IMG/VR virus record: IMGVR_UViG_3300047586_000066 | Span: 38,599-102,598 of that record | Reading direction: 5' to 3' (one strand) | Origin: a virus | Length of the DNA stretch: 64,000 nucleotides | Shown: piece by piece, positions 29,850 to 41,800 of the stretch | Numbering within the stretch: position 1 is the stretch's first letter | Layout of the letters: each line of letters opens with the position of its first letter | Made by a program: the position numbers and the translations under genes | The notes under the pieces: generated by a model | What the model saw: the letters and a program-made list of their open reading frames with translations, nothing else | What the model was told of the DNA's origin: nothing | Databases searched by the model: none

Positions 29850-32800
29850 TTAAGGCGATGGCGGCGGAGGGAGGGATGCCGACGCCGACTTTCGAGCGGG
29901 TGCATTGACTTTACCTGAGAGAATTTGGTCAATCACTCCGCGTTCCTTCTTTGGACTCGCTTTGACGACACGTCCCTTATTCGGGCCAGAGGTTATCACG
30001 CGAGCTCCTTTAGGAACTTCATGAGTTGCTCTGATCGCCATGAGGGTCTCCATAATGTACTCAGGGATAGAATACCTTTGATCCCCTCGAGTTAACATAC
30101 TAATTAAATTGGTTACCGAGAAGGGTATCGGCGTAATGCCTCCGGCAATATGCAGGAGTCCTCTGATTGACGCGGCTGGCTCCGGCATTCCCTTCTGGGC
30201 GATGGCTCTTCCTGCCCAGTCCTCATTCTTCAAAGCCTCCATCCCGGTTCGTGAGAGCGGGCTCATTTTGTTGGCTATCGACCGAAGTAGACCTTGAACC
30301 AATCCATAATCTTGGACGTTATCCCATGCCTGAATCAAATCGGAAGGTCCGCCAGCAAAGAAAGTCTTCTTATAGAAAACATCCTTCCCATCCTTATCCT
30401 TGCCAGCGTACACGGCTGTCGGATGCCTTGAGAACTTTCCGGTGAGCATCAGGCTTGTGAATTCCGACAGGAGGATTCCAAACACAAAGGCTCGGAACCA
30501 GAACCACCTTGCAGCTCGCCCGGCCGGCGTGCTCTCGATAAGTCTTCCCATAGGATTATCAGGAGGCGGCGGCAGCCCGGCGCCAGGTGGTTGGTTCGGC
30601 GGACCTCCGCCAGGAGGAGTCCCACCCGGAGGAGGAGCCCCACCGGCCGGAGGAGGAGCCCCACCGGCCGGAGGAGGAGCCATTTCAAAAGCATATTTTA
30701 GCTGTATGACATTGGAGAATGTCCAGTCGGGCGCCAGGAAGAACAGCCGAGCAGCTCCAACCAGCATCTTATTAAGGCCCATGACCTCCCAATTCAATCC
30801 ACCATAGGCCGAGTTGACCTCTTTGGCGATCGATCTCCTGGCTTCAGCGAGTCTGTTGGGATTCTGGGCTTCCACTGGATGTTTTGCTATCCACGCCGCA
30901 TCCTTCAGCATGAAGTCGTGAACCTTAAAGATGCGCTGCATATGATCGAACATGAAGCGGGTCAGCCCGCGTGCGGCTTCGTCGATCTGTTTGATCCCGG
31001 GGACAGTCCTTAGCTTGTCCGCCAGAGGAGATTCTTCGGCCCTGATCCCGCGGTAGGCTTCGATCGCCTTTCCCGCCATGCTGGTTACTAGGCCATACCG
31101 AGCGCCGAGCACTTCCCCAGCTTTGAACGTCGGGGTATCGCTGAATCCTTTTTCAAAGATTGTCTTGATCTCTTTGGGACCCATGTTTGCGATTGCGGTC
31201 GCCGTCAGAGCTTTCATGTGGAAGAAGGATAGCCCGAGTTCCACGGATTTCAACATTGCCTGGTAAACCCGGATAGCGGTATAGCCCTTGAGATGACGGA
31301 GATAATCCGGATCCGTGATCGCTCTTAGGGCTTCGACGATCGGCTTTGGTCCGAAAGCTCTTCGGTATGCGGTCCTGGGTTCTCCGGTATCTTTGTCATC
31401 ATAGGCGAAGTGATAATCCCAGAGCGCGTTCTCTCCACGGGTATATGGAACCCAGTCTTTAAGATCCGGATCTCCGCGGGTGCCATATTTAAGGACACCA
31501 TTATTTTTAAGCAATCCGATCAGTTTAACGGTGGCGGCCACTTTCGCCCAGCGATCGCCGTAGATCGTCATAGCGTCCAGGGCGTTGAATGTCGCGGGCC
31601 GGGCCCCAGTCTCACCGCTGAATGCAAGAGCCGTCAGCAAGTCTGGGAATGTTCGTTTGCTGGCGAACTCGAAATTTCTGGGCATTGGATGACCTTTGAT
31701 GTTCGTTGGAGCCGCATTGCCACTGGATGGTTCCTGATCGAAGGTCAAGATATGGACGAGATAGTCCTCCGGCAGAATGTTGCTTTGCAGGAAGCCAAGC
31801 AATCTCCCTTCATACAGCCGGCGCCGGAAGTAGGCTGTCTGCAAATCGGCGACCTGCTGCATCTCTGGAGACGGATTCATCGCTCGCTCGATTACCGGCC
31901 GCAGCTCTCGCACGGCTTTTATCGCTCTCAACCTGGCATCCGTGACCTCCTGGGGCGTTGCCTTCGGATTCTTCTGCGCGAAGTACCGAGCAACCTTATT
32001 GAATATCGGATGAGTCCCATCCATAAATTCTTGCAGCTCGCCCGGCCGGTTTCCAAATTCACGAAGCAGGCTTACCGCTTGCTGATCCAGGACAGAAGGG
32101 ATCATCTGCCGGCACATTTCTCTGAGCTGGTTGGTTTCAACAATGGACGGGTCTCGATCGCCAACAAAGAATGATCGGAGGGCTTCTTCGAGTTGGCGCC
32201 TCTCCTGGCCCATGGCTGTCTGAAGATCTGCCAGGACCTCTTCAGGAGAACGACCTCCGATGCCGGCCGTATAGCCGAGGGTCCTGGCTACTGCGCCAAG
32301 GATTTGTTGCGTCGACGGACCACCTGAATACATGTAATGAGGCCCCTTATTGTCGGGCTCTGGCTCATTCGCCGCATCTTTGGGTTCTGTTTCCTCGTCC
32401 GGCTGTGCGACTTTGGATTCAGGCAGCGGCGTCAGGCGATTATTTATGCGTTCGTCGAGCTGTCTCTGAGCGTCGAGAACCTGATCAGAAAGCTGGTTGT
32501 AAAGTTCGAAGTCTCCTTGATTGCCGGCCTCGTCTCGCTGCTTCGTCAAATCCTTGACTCTGGTATCGAGGGCGTCGACGTCCATGTCCGGAGGTTTCAG
32601 TCCGCCCGGAGGTCCGGGAAGTCCTCCGGCTGGAGGCTTGGCCACTTTTCTTTTAACTGTTGGGACTGCCTTCTTTAACTGGAGGCCACTGAGGAACTTT
32701 CTCGGAGCCGAGGAGGCTATCCCCGCTTCCGCATCCACTTCCTCAACCGATTTACCAGATCTCTTTGCCTGCTCATAAAGAACAACATAGGCTTCGGCTT

Positions 32801-35800
32801 TGGAATATTCCTCACCAAGGCTCTCAATCCGATCGCGCCACTTCGCAATTTCGTCCTGGTAATTCTTAACCCGACTCTGAGCATCCGAAACGTTATTGCG
32901 TAGGCTCTCCAAGAGCTGTTCATAATATGCCGAGCCATTTCCTTCGCGGATATCCTTTTCATAGTCGGTAATCCTGTCCTGCCAGCTCTTGATTCTGTTT
33001 TCGTGGTTTACAACGGCATGTTCGGATTGCTGGATATCCTTTTCCAGTTCAGCGATGCCAGCCTGAGCAAGCGTCGAGGCGTGTTTGGCGCGATAGTAAT
33101 CTAGGGTCGATTGCGGGATCGCCGCGGAGTCGGCCAGCTCTTGGAAGTTCCGTCCATCCGAATCGAAGTCCGTAACTTCATCGGCGTCACCCATCCAGAG
33201 CTCTTTATTCCAGCGATCTTTTCTGGCCAGTATGTCATACAGCTTTGCGTCGGAAGTTCCCTTGACCAGGTACCGGTGAATCCTGACAACATCATTCGTG
33301 TTGCCTTGGCGCAATCCTCGGCCGCCGCGCTGTTCAAGTCCGGCTGGATTCCATGGAACATCGTAATTATGGATATCAGTCGTGTAGGTTTGGAGGTTCA
33401 TGCCCTCACCCATTGATTGGGTTGTTCCAATCAGAAACCGGTTCTTTCCTTCGGCGTTCTCCTGCTGAACCTTAAACTTTGCCTTGGCTCCAGAATTGCT
33501 CTGCTGGTTTATGATCTCGATCTGAGACTCTGGGATCCCGGCTTCTATCAGCTTCGCTTTAATGTGCTTGTGGATATTGAGGAGCTCTACGAATTTCCCT
33601 TTTTTCTGCTTTGAGGCTTCTGGATCTTCGTCGTCTTCTCCTCCTTGGCTGATCTTCTGATTTTCAAGATCGTCCCCTTCCTCTTCATGGTAGCCGCCAC
33701 GGTAAAGATCGCAGAAGATTAACTGGCAGTTGTCGCCAGTGTCGAGATTGATAACGTTGTTTATCAGGCTGTCGAGCTTAGAACCAGGTCCGCCGAGAGA
33801 ATCGCCATACTTTACTGGGTCAAAGATTGCAGGGTCAGCCGCAACCTTCCTGGCTTCAGTCAAAACTGTGAGATGATTGATTCCCAGCTCTGCCGCATGC
33901 CGGAAGTCTTCTTTGACGAATTCATCGAGCCATGCAATATAGCCGGCTGCTTCGGTGACTGCTTCCGTTGGCTCCAGTTTGTGATCCTGATACTCAGCGG
34001 CAGGACGCTGGACAGGCAACATTTCAATCGGACGGAAATCGACATAGCGCCGGAAGATCGAGCGGAGCTCCTTCAGGTTTTTATATCCGGTCCAGACTGT
34101 CTTAGAAGTAGGAACGCCTGTGGCTCCTTTGACTTCAACGGTGTCTATCACTCCGAACTGTTCGATGAAGTCACCGGCGTTCATGATCCCTCGGCTTGTC
34201 CATTCTTCCGGAGCTACATACTGCATCATCGCGTAGATTTCAGAAGGATGGTTAGGCGTCGGGGTTGCCGTCAGACCAAAAACATTGGCGCCTTTCTTCC
34301 CGCCTCGGCGCTCATGAATGTATCTGGTTTTGTAAACCATGTCGGCCGCCCGCTGGGCCGGCTTACCCTCATGAACGTATTCAGCCATGTCTCCGTATGA
34401 ACGCGGAGAATTTTTGTAATTGTGAGCCTCGTCAATAATTATCCCGTCGACGCCGAGGTCCTCGAACCAAACCGTCTTTGTCTTCTTGAAGGCTTGGAGC
34501 TGCGCCAACCGTTCCTCGAGGCGCATGACAGCATTCTGGATATCTTGCTCTCTCTTTTTTCTCTGGGCATCACTCTTACCACCGGCCGCCATAGTCGCAT
34601 GGAGTCTGTCTTCGAACAGTCGGATATCTTCTCGGATGTATTCTTCCGATTTCTGGAGGGGAATCTCCTTCATACTCTCAAAGCTGATAAGAATATAGTC
34701 AGCATCACTGGCCGCAACTCTCTGGAGCATCCGGTATCGGTTGTCGGCATCCATCCCAGAAAGGTCTGCAATCTTGGCATCAGGCAATACCTGAGAGATT
34801 TCATAGGCCCAGTTTTTAACCACCTTGGCCGGAGCTACAATCATCGGCTTTGTAACCTTGCCGGTAGCTTTAAGGTGAGCTGCCAAGAGGATTCCAACGA
34901 GCGTCTTGCCGCCGCCGACACCGTAGGAAACAATCCCGGCGCCCATATGAGCCTGCCGGCCGACCCCTTCCCATTGATGAGACTGGATCTCTAAAGGCTT
35001 CCCTTTGAAAGTGGAAGCCAACCCAGGGATGTTGAGCTGCTTCGGAGAATAGAATCTCTCCCTGAACGATCGGAACATGCGGTTATAAATCGGCGTGAGG
35101 TCCTCAAAATAGGAGCGATTCCCTCTGGCCCATGTCTGGAAGTAATCCGTCAGCTTCTTGTAGGTTCGCTCTCCGACTTCCGAGAAGATTGTCTTCATCT
35201 TCTCCCGGCCTTTGGCATCACGCTGCCCGGTTGGGATCTGCTTTGTAGGTCTCCTGTGATTCAGGTAATTCTCTACGACCTCTTCATCGAGGACGACCTG
35301 GGTAGGAAGAGGAACACCATTTGCATCCTTTATCTCTCCGGCGACTTCCATCTGGAGTCTGAAATGTCCAGAGACGTGCCAGGCAAACTTCCCACGTTCC
35401 GGATCAAATTCTTTTTCAACGGTCCATGTTCCCGGGAATTGATTCTGAACCCATGTCTTTACAATCCGGTCCTGCATGTAAGAAGAGAACGGATCTGATC
35501 GCCGAATAACTTCGTCCGTATCGGCTTGTTCAGGTAGGGCATTTTGAAGTTTCTCGAGCTGCTTCGAGAGGACCTCAAGGATCTTCGCTTTATCCGTGCT
35601 GTCCTCATGTGTCGACTCAATCTCATTGTAGAGAGTGTTCGTCTCATCAATTTTGGGATAGATATCTCCGAAGAGATATTCATCATCGATTTGGAGGACT
35701 GGCAGAGCATTGGCGTCGAGGGCCTCAATGCTGAAATCCGGATGTCCGACAAGATCATTCTGGTCTCCGGGCCCAGTATAGAGAGACTTAAACCGATCCC

Positions 35801-38800
35801 AATCCATAACAGAGGTTTCTTCGTAAACAAACTTAGCTGTGTCTACAGCGTCGGTCGGATCGAAACTCCGCGGGACTGGAGCGGGACGATACATCGTATT
35901 CTTTGTGAAGATGTCAGACGGATCCCCTTTTCTGTCGGTCAGTCCGGCCAAACGCCAGACTCTTGGATCAGCAAATGGGAAGGGGTTCGATGCAGGCCCG
36001 CCATTCAGATACTTCCAAAGCGCAGGATCGGTCCCGGGTGCCCCTGAAGGATTAGATTTTGCAGTTGCATAATCCTTCTTATACTTCTCGAGCGTCGGAC
36101 GGATCAATTCACGAAGCTGGTCGGCACGGTCGATATCATTCTCTCTCAGTGCGGAATACAGCTCATCCGTCAACTCCATCAATCTCAGGCCCCGCTGGAC
36201 TCGATTAAAGGTCTTGTTCTTATCTTCGCCACCCTTTCGCTTCCTGGGCATCTCAGAGGCTTCGTAGATATTTCCATCCTTGGCGGCGTAGCCGAACTTC
36301 TCCTTTTCGGCATCCCAGACGATCGTCCCGGTCTTCATTCCTTCCGGACGTTCGCCGAGGATAGGACGCTCCGACTCTTCTTTGTCTTCCCGAGTTGAGG
36401 CTGTTATCTTTACGGGCACGTAGCGGATCTCATCCTTCAGAGCTCCGTGCATAACCCTGTCATATCGAGCTGCGTCTCGTTTCCCGTCAGCTCCTTTGAA
36501 ATGCTCTACGCCGACCTGTTCCTCATACAACCCCAGTCCTGATTTTAGAGTCCCCCATGCCTTTTCAGGATGCTTGACATACCAGGACGACAGTTTCCCT
36601 TTCGTTGGGTTGCCTTCGTCTTTGGGATTCAGGGCATGGATGAATTCCTCCTGATACATTGTATCGGTCCAGTTCGCCATTTCCTCTGGAGTCCGTTTGC
36701 GGAAGAAGATGACGTCAGTGCTTCCTTCGTAATGGGTGTTTTTCGAGAATTCCCCATTCGGAGTTCGATACGCCCCGAGGAATTCGCCGCGACGGTTCAT
36801 CTCTTTCCTGGTCTCGACCTTATCGACGCCGGTGCCATCCATGGTCCCGATGCTCGTAAAGTAAGCAACCATGCCATTCGGCCGCGCCATGTCCAGAGAC
36901 TTCATAAAGAAGAAGTCATGTAGAGCTTTAATATCTTCGTATTCCTTTGCTTCGTCTGAATACTTCAGGGCTCCACGGTGAGCGTTGAAAGGAACGTTCG
37001 AGATGAACAAATCGATATCGCGGCGAGGAGCGTATTCCTCAAAAGGCAAGTTTGAGACTTTGGCATCGGGGTAGAGTAACCGGGCTACCTTAACGGCGAT
37101 CTCATCAATTTCTGTCCCAAAGATCTGAACCGATGGATGCGCGAAACCTCCGAAGTTTCCTATGCCGAAGGCCGGATCCATCATCTTTATATCTTCAACG
37201 GGGAATCCCATTGCGCGGAGTTTGTCCCAGGTCCACTCCACCATGCGATAGGATGTATAGTGCTCGTAGAGTAAACCGCGCTCTTTCTCGGTATCTCCGA
37301 GACCTCCGGATCCGGTGTATTTGCGAAGGAGATCTTTTTCTTCGTCTGTGAGGGGATCACCTGGTTGTTTGGTTTGGACAAGATCGATGACCCGGGCATT
37401 GATATCCCGGCGCTCTTGCTTGGACAGGACTATTGGATCTCGTCCTCGGAGGCTGTAGCGGCTTCCTTTGCTGAGCTCCCCAATATCTGGCTTTTTAACT
37501 GGTCTTGGAGCTGGTCGCTCGGCAGGCTGCTCAGTAGGAACTGCTGTGTCAGGTCCTCCACTAGGTTCTGCCTCCCGTACTTCTCCACTAACTCCGGCGG
37601 GAGTTGGTCCACCAGCTTCTCCGCTGACTCCTCCGCTTGGTATATTCTTTGCAGTTCGGTCGCGCTGTTCACTGGGCTTCCTCTCTTTCCGTGGAGGAAC
37701 AACCTCAATATCTTCTGGAGGAGGTTGCGGTAATCCTTCACGTTCGGCAATGGTGCCGGCGGCGATGCTTTCCGCTGGGCCCGTTACTATTCTAGCATTT
37801 TGGTCATCAAACTGATCCTGAAATTCCTCTGTTTGGGCTTCCTGGTTCCCCGGACTCACGATCGCGGTCGCCGCTTCAGTCCAGCCGCCGTTCTGTTTTG
37901 GAACCTCAGCCCGGACTCCTACAGTGGTCATTTCAGACTTGGGCTCCAGGATTCCCATTAGGGAGAAGTCGGTATTGTTTTGGGCTGCCGTTCGAATATC
38001 CTCGGCGCTAATCGCTTTGGGATCGTACAGATATCGGCCTTTCCCCTCGATATCAATGGCTCCGATGGTGTCCGGATCAACTCCAGACCGATCGATGATC
38101 GATTGGCTGAAATTATCGATGTCTACAGTCGGGTCATTCGGGATGAAAACTACTCTACGCCGTCCTTTGTTAAGAGCCTTGAGCTGGGTGGAGAAGGTTG
38201 CCTGCTCTTCTGGAACCGTGACCTCTGGAGGCGGAGGGATCCCATGAGTTGGAACCGGTGCCCGGCCGCCAGATCTCTCGAGGTTTTTCCCGATCGTGTT
38301 TATTTCATCGTTGCTCAGGCCATCAAACGGTTTCCCATATAGTCTTCGAGCAATGTGATCCAGATCTTGATGCTGTCGTTGCGCCATTCCCCTGATACGC
38401 AAGCGGCTGAATCCCGAAGTCTTTCCCGGAGGTTCAGGAAGCGACTCGCGTTTAATCGCCGTTCTGGCACCTGGTATTTTAGGGATATGGGCTGCGTCCG
38501 CGAACAGGTGATTCATCCATTTCTGGGCTTCATCAAGAACGCGCTGGGAAGGTCCGAGACCTGCCTCTGAACTCATGGCAAGCTGAATCTTCGGTTCGTC
38601 AGCCGTGCCGGCGATCTTTGCGCGGATGGAGAAGGCTGTTTGCGGTGGATCCCCCAGCTTCTCAGACAGGTGATGAACGATTTCGTTGGCGAGCTGGCCG
38701 ACTCCTTTCCACGCTTCAGGGGAGGCATCTGTTCGCAGCGACGTCGGGATATCTGCCTGGGTAATCTTGCGGGCAAACTTCATTCGCTCTGCCTGATCCG

Positions 38801-41800
38801 GGATCAGAGGCTCAAGTTTGTTCGATGTTTCTTGAACGAACTGTTCAGTCTCGGCATTCTCGAACGCATACCGGCGCTGATACAGCCCCTCGAGGATGCT
38901 ACTTTCTTCCCGGGTGAATGGGGATTTCTCATGAGGCATGAGAGTCAAGGAGGCTTCTCCATACTTCGAAGCTAATTGATCTTCGTAAGCATCGACCGCT
39001 TTTTGGGCATCATCGTAGCTCTGCGGTTCGGGACCCAGTTTACTTGACAGGCCGGTGTCCGCCTGAGCTGGCGTCAGATCTGGAGGAGGAGCCGGAAGCT
39101 CACTGGTAGGCTGAGCCGGTGCCGCGGCCGCTCCTATCTCCGGGATTCCTTCATTCCAGTTGGTCGCGCCGTGGCGAATGAAATAGACTCCCGGCCGCAA
39201 TGGAGCATCGTTCTCCGGATGGGTGCCAACGCGCTCCATCTTCAGTCCGTCCGGAGTGAAGCCTAACCAGTAAACGGATCCGGGCTCGCCATCCTTCTTC
39301 TGCATCTCGCCTTTGTCGATGTCGAGAGTCTCGCCGTTGGCTCCTGCTTTGATCCACGCCTCGAGGAGCTTTGCGTTTCTGAATGAGCCTACAACCGCAA
39401 ATTTCTTTTCCGGATTATCGTGAGCTGTGCCCAATACGATTTGCATATAGCCCAGAAACCTGTTTTTGAAATCGTTGAAGCTCTCTCCGGGCTTGGTTGA
39501 ACTGGGTCCCTGGCCAGGTACGGGCTCATCGGGACGATTGAGCATGTAGTCATGGAGTTTGTCGATAACGAGAGAAGTCTGCTGTCCCTCAAATCCACCA
39601 GACCTCCAAGGCTGAAGATCTTCGCTCATGTCAAGGATCGGAGCATTAGTGGCATCCGACAAGATCGTCGCTGTCTGTGCCGTCCGCTGGAGATCGCTGG
39701 AGAAGATTCCATCCAGCCCGCCATTGCGGTGGAAGTAATCTCCGATATCTGTAGCCTGGCCGATCCCGTTCTGATTCAGAGGCAGCGGATCAGAGCTTCC
39801 GCGGAGAAGTTCCTCTGACTGAGCAGGCGATACCCCTTCCGGTTCTCCTTCAGGAGGAGCTTTATCGAGAACTCCGCCCGACTCTCCACCCGGAACGGCC
39901 GCAGGAGTCTCTTCTGTCGGAGGAGCTTTTAATTCTCCGCTCTTGGGCTCGACCTGGGTCTCAATCTGGGTCTGGGCCTCAGTTCCATAAGCATTTTGTT
40001 CGACAGTGGCTTGTTCGATCGGCGTGAGCGGACGTCCGAGCCGTTGTTCTTCCTGAGCCTTCAGGGCGTCGACGTCGACAGAACCGAGTCCGGCTCTGCC
40101 CTGGGCTGCCGTGATTCGGTCCATATTGAACTTCTGCCGGATCGCGTTGACCTCATCAGAGCTGAGCGGAGCGCCCTTCTTGGACTCAGCGGCATCAAGC
40201 CGGTCCTGCAACTCCGGTATTCCGCTCTTCGCCGAACTTATTTTCCCCGCGGCAGCCGGTCTTGGTTTCCCAGCATTGATCTGAGCCTTCGTCACCCGGT
40301 CCAGGTTGAATTGACCGCGAATCTTATCGATCTCTTCCGGAGAGAGCGGAGCACCCTTTTTGGACTCGGCAGACGCCAGGCGTTCCTTGAATGTCGCATC
40401 TGTATCCGGCAAATCTCCTCCAGGAGGCGCCGGAGTCCCAGGCTCAGGGATAGACGCAGGCTCGCCTCCGGATCCAGTCGGACCAGGCGGAAGAGCTTTC
40501 TTGTCAAGGTCAGCCGACGTTCCTGCTTGCGCTGGCGGAGTAGGACCCTTGCCTGCTTCGTTCACCTTCTTGGCATTCTCAAACCGAGAGGTCTGAGCTG
40601 TCTTCTTGCCGGCCACGTAATCTTTTATGATCCCCATCCATTCCGAGGTTGTCTTGATCCCTCCGGCAAGGATGGCCGAGCCGAAGGTCGCATTGGCCAG
40701 AGCCTTCGTGACTGCATTCCCGAGACCTTCGTAATCGCCCTTCTTTGCGGCATCCCAGGCTTCCTGAGAGTCTTGAATCGCACCATAGAGCATTGGAACG
40801 CTCAGACCAAACGAAGCCGCAATTTTGAGAAACGGCGCCATGGGAATCTTTCTCAAGGCAACCATGAGAACGATATTCTTGGGCGTGGTCATCTGCTCGG
40901 CGAGTTCTCCCATGGCTTTCACGCCGCCGACAATGAAAGGTGGAGGCGGCGGCGCGGTGTAAACCACACCATTCAAACCAACGACCTGTCGAGGTCCTCG
41001 CGCAACGTCGGCATCGACTATTTTCGATACAGCGCCGGAGATCTTCAGGAAAGGATGATCGTACCAGGCCGTGTCATTCGCGACATGGGGATCCTTGTTC
41101 TCGTATCCTGGAATCTTCCCTGATGCGTAATCATCATGCAAAGTCTGGGCGTAGGACGTCGCCGACTGCGGAGAATCGAAGATGCCGAGATGCCGGCCCG
41201 TTCGCTTATAAGCGTCGACGGCTTCCTCGTTCGTCATGATATGGCCGTCATCGCTCACTGTTGGAATCAGAATCTCTTCTCCATTGATTCCGACGCTGAT
41301 CGAACGAACGGTACTCCGGGTGCCATCGGGATTGGTGACGACCGGCCGCTTTGTCAGATCGATATTCCCAGGTTCAAGAAGGCCAGGGACTTCCTTGTCG
41401 ACCAGACTCGTAGGCAAGGTTTGAGGAGTGCTCTTATCTGACTGGAGTTGAGCCGCAATGAGGCGCTGAGGTAACTGCTGTCCGGCCTGCAAGGCATCCC
41501 AAACCGACGCATATCTCTTGTCTCCACTTTTGGGATCGTACTTCTGGGCGTTCTCTCCGATGTAGAGCAACAGATCTTTGTCCTTCAGTCCCATCGCCAC
41601 GCCGGCATCGTAGACAGGCTTGATGTATTCCAGGGATTTCGGGATCACGTAGTCCGGATCATAGGCCAACTGATCAGGGACATCTTTGCCATACCCGGAG
41701 CCATTCCATTGGTAGAGACCTCGGGAATATTGCTTGTTGGAATCCATGACTTTGGCGTGGGAGTTTCCGCCCGACTCCGACATGATAATCGCCCGATTGA

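Noticed and set aside
39996-41123. Long open frame on the plus strand (375 codons)
   Set aside because: It is antisense to the polyvalent gene, in a region whose minus-strand protein has clear domains. Arg/Ser/Leu-rich composition is typical of a shadow frame; no ribosome binding site.
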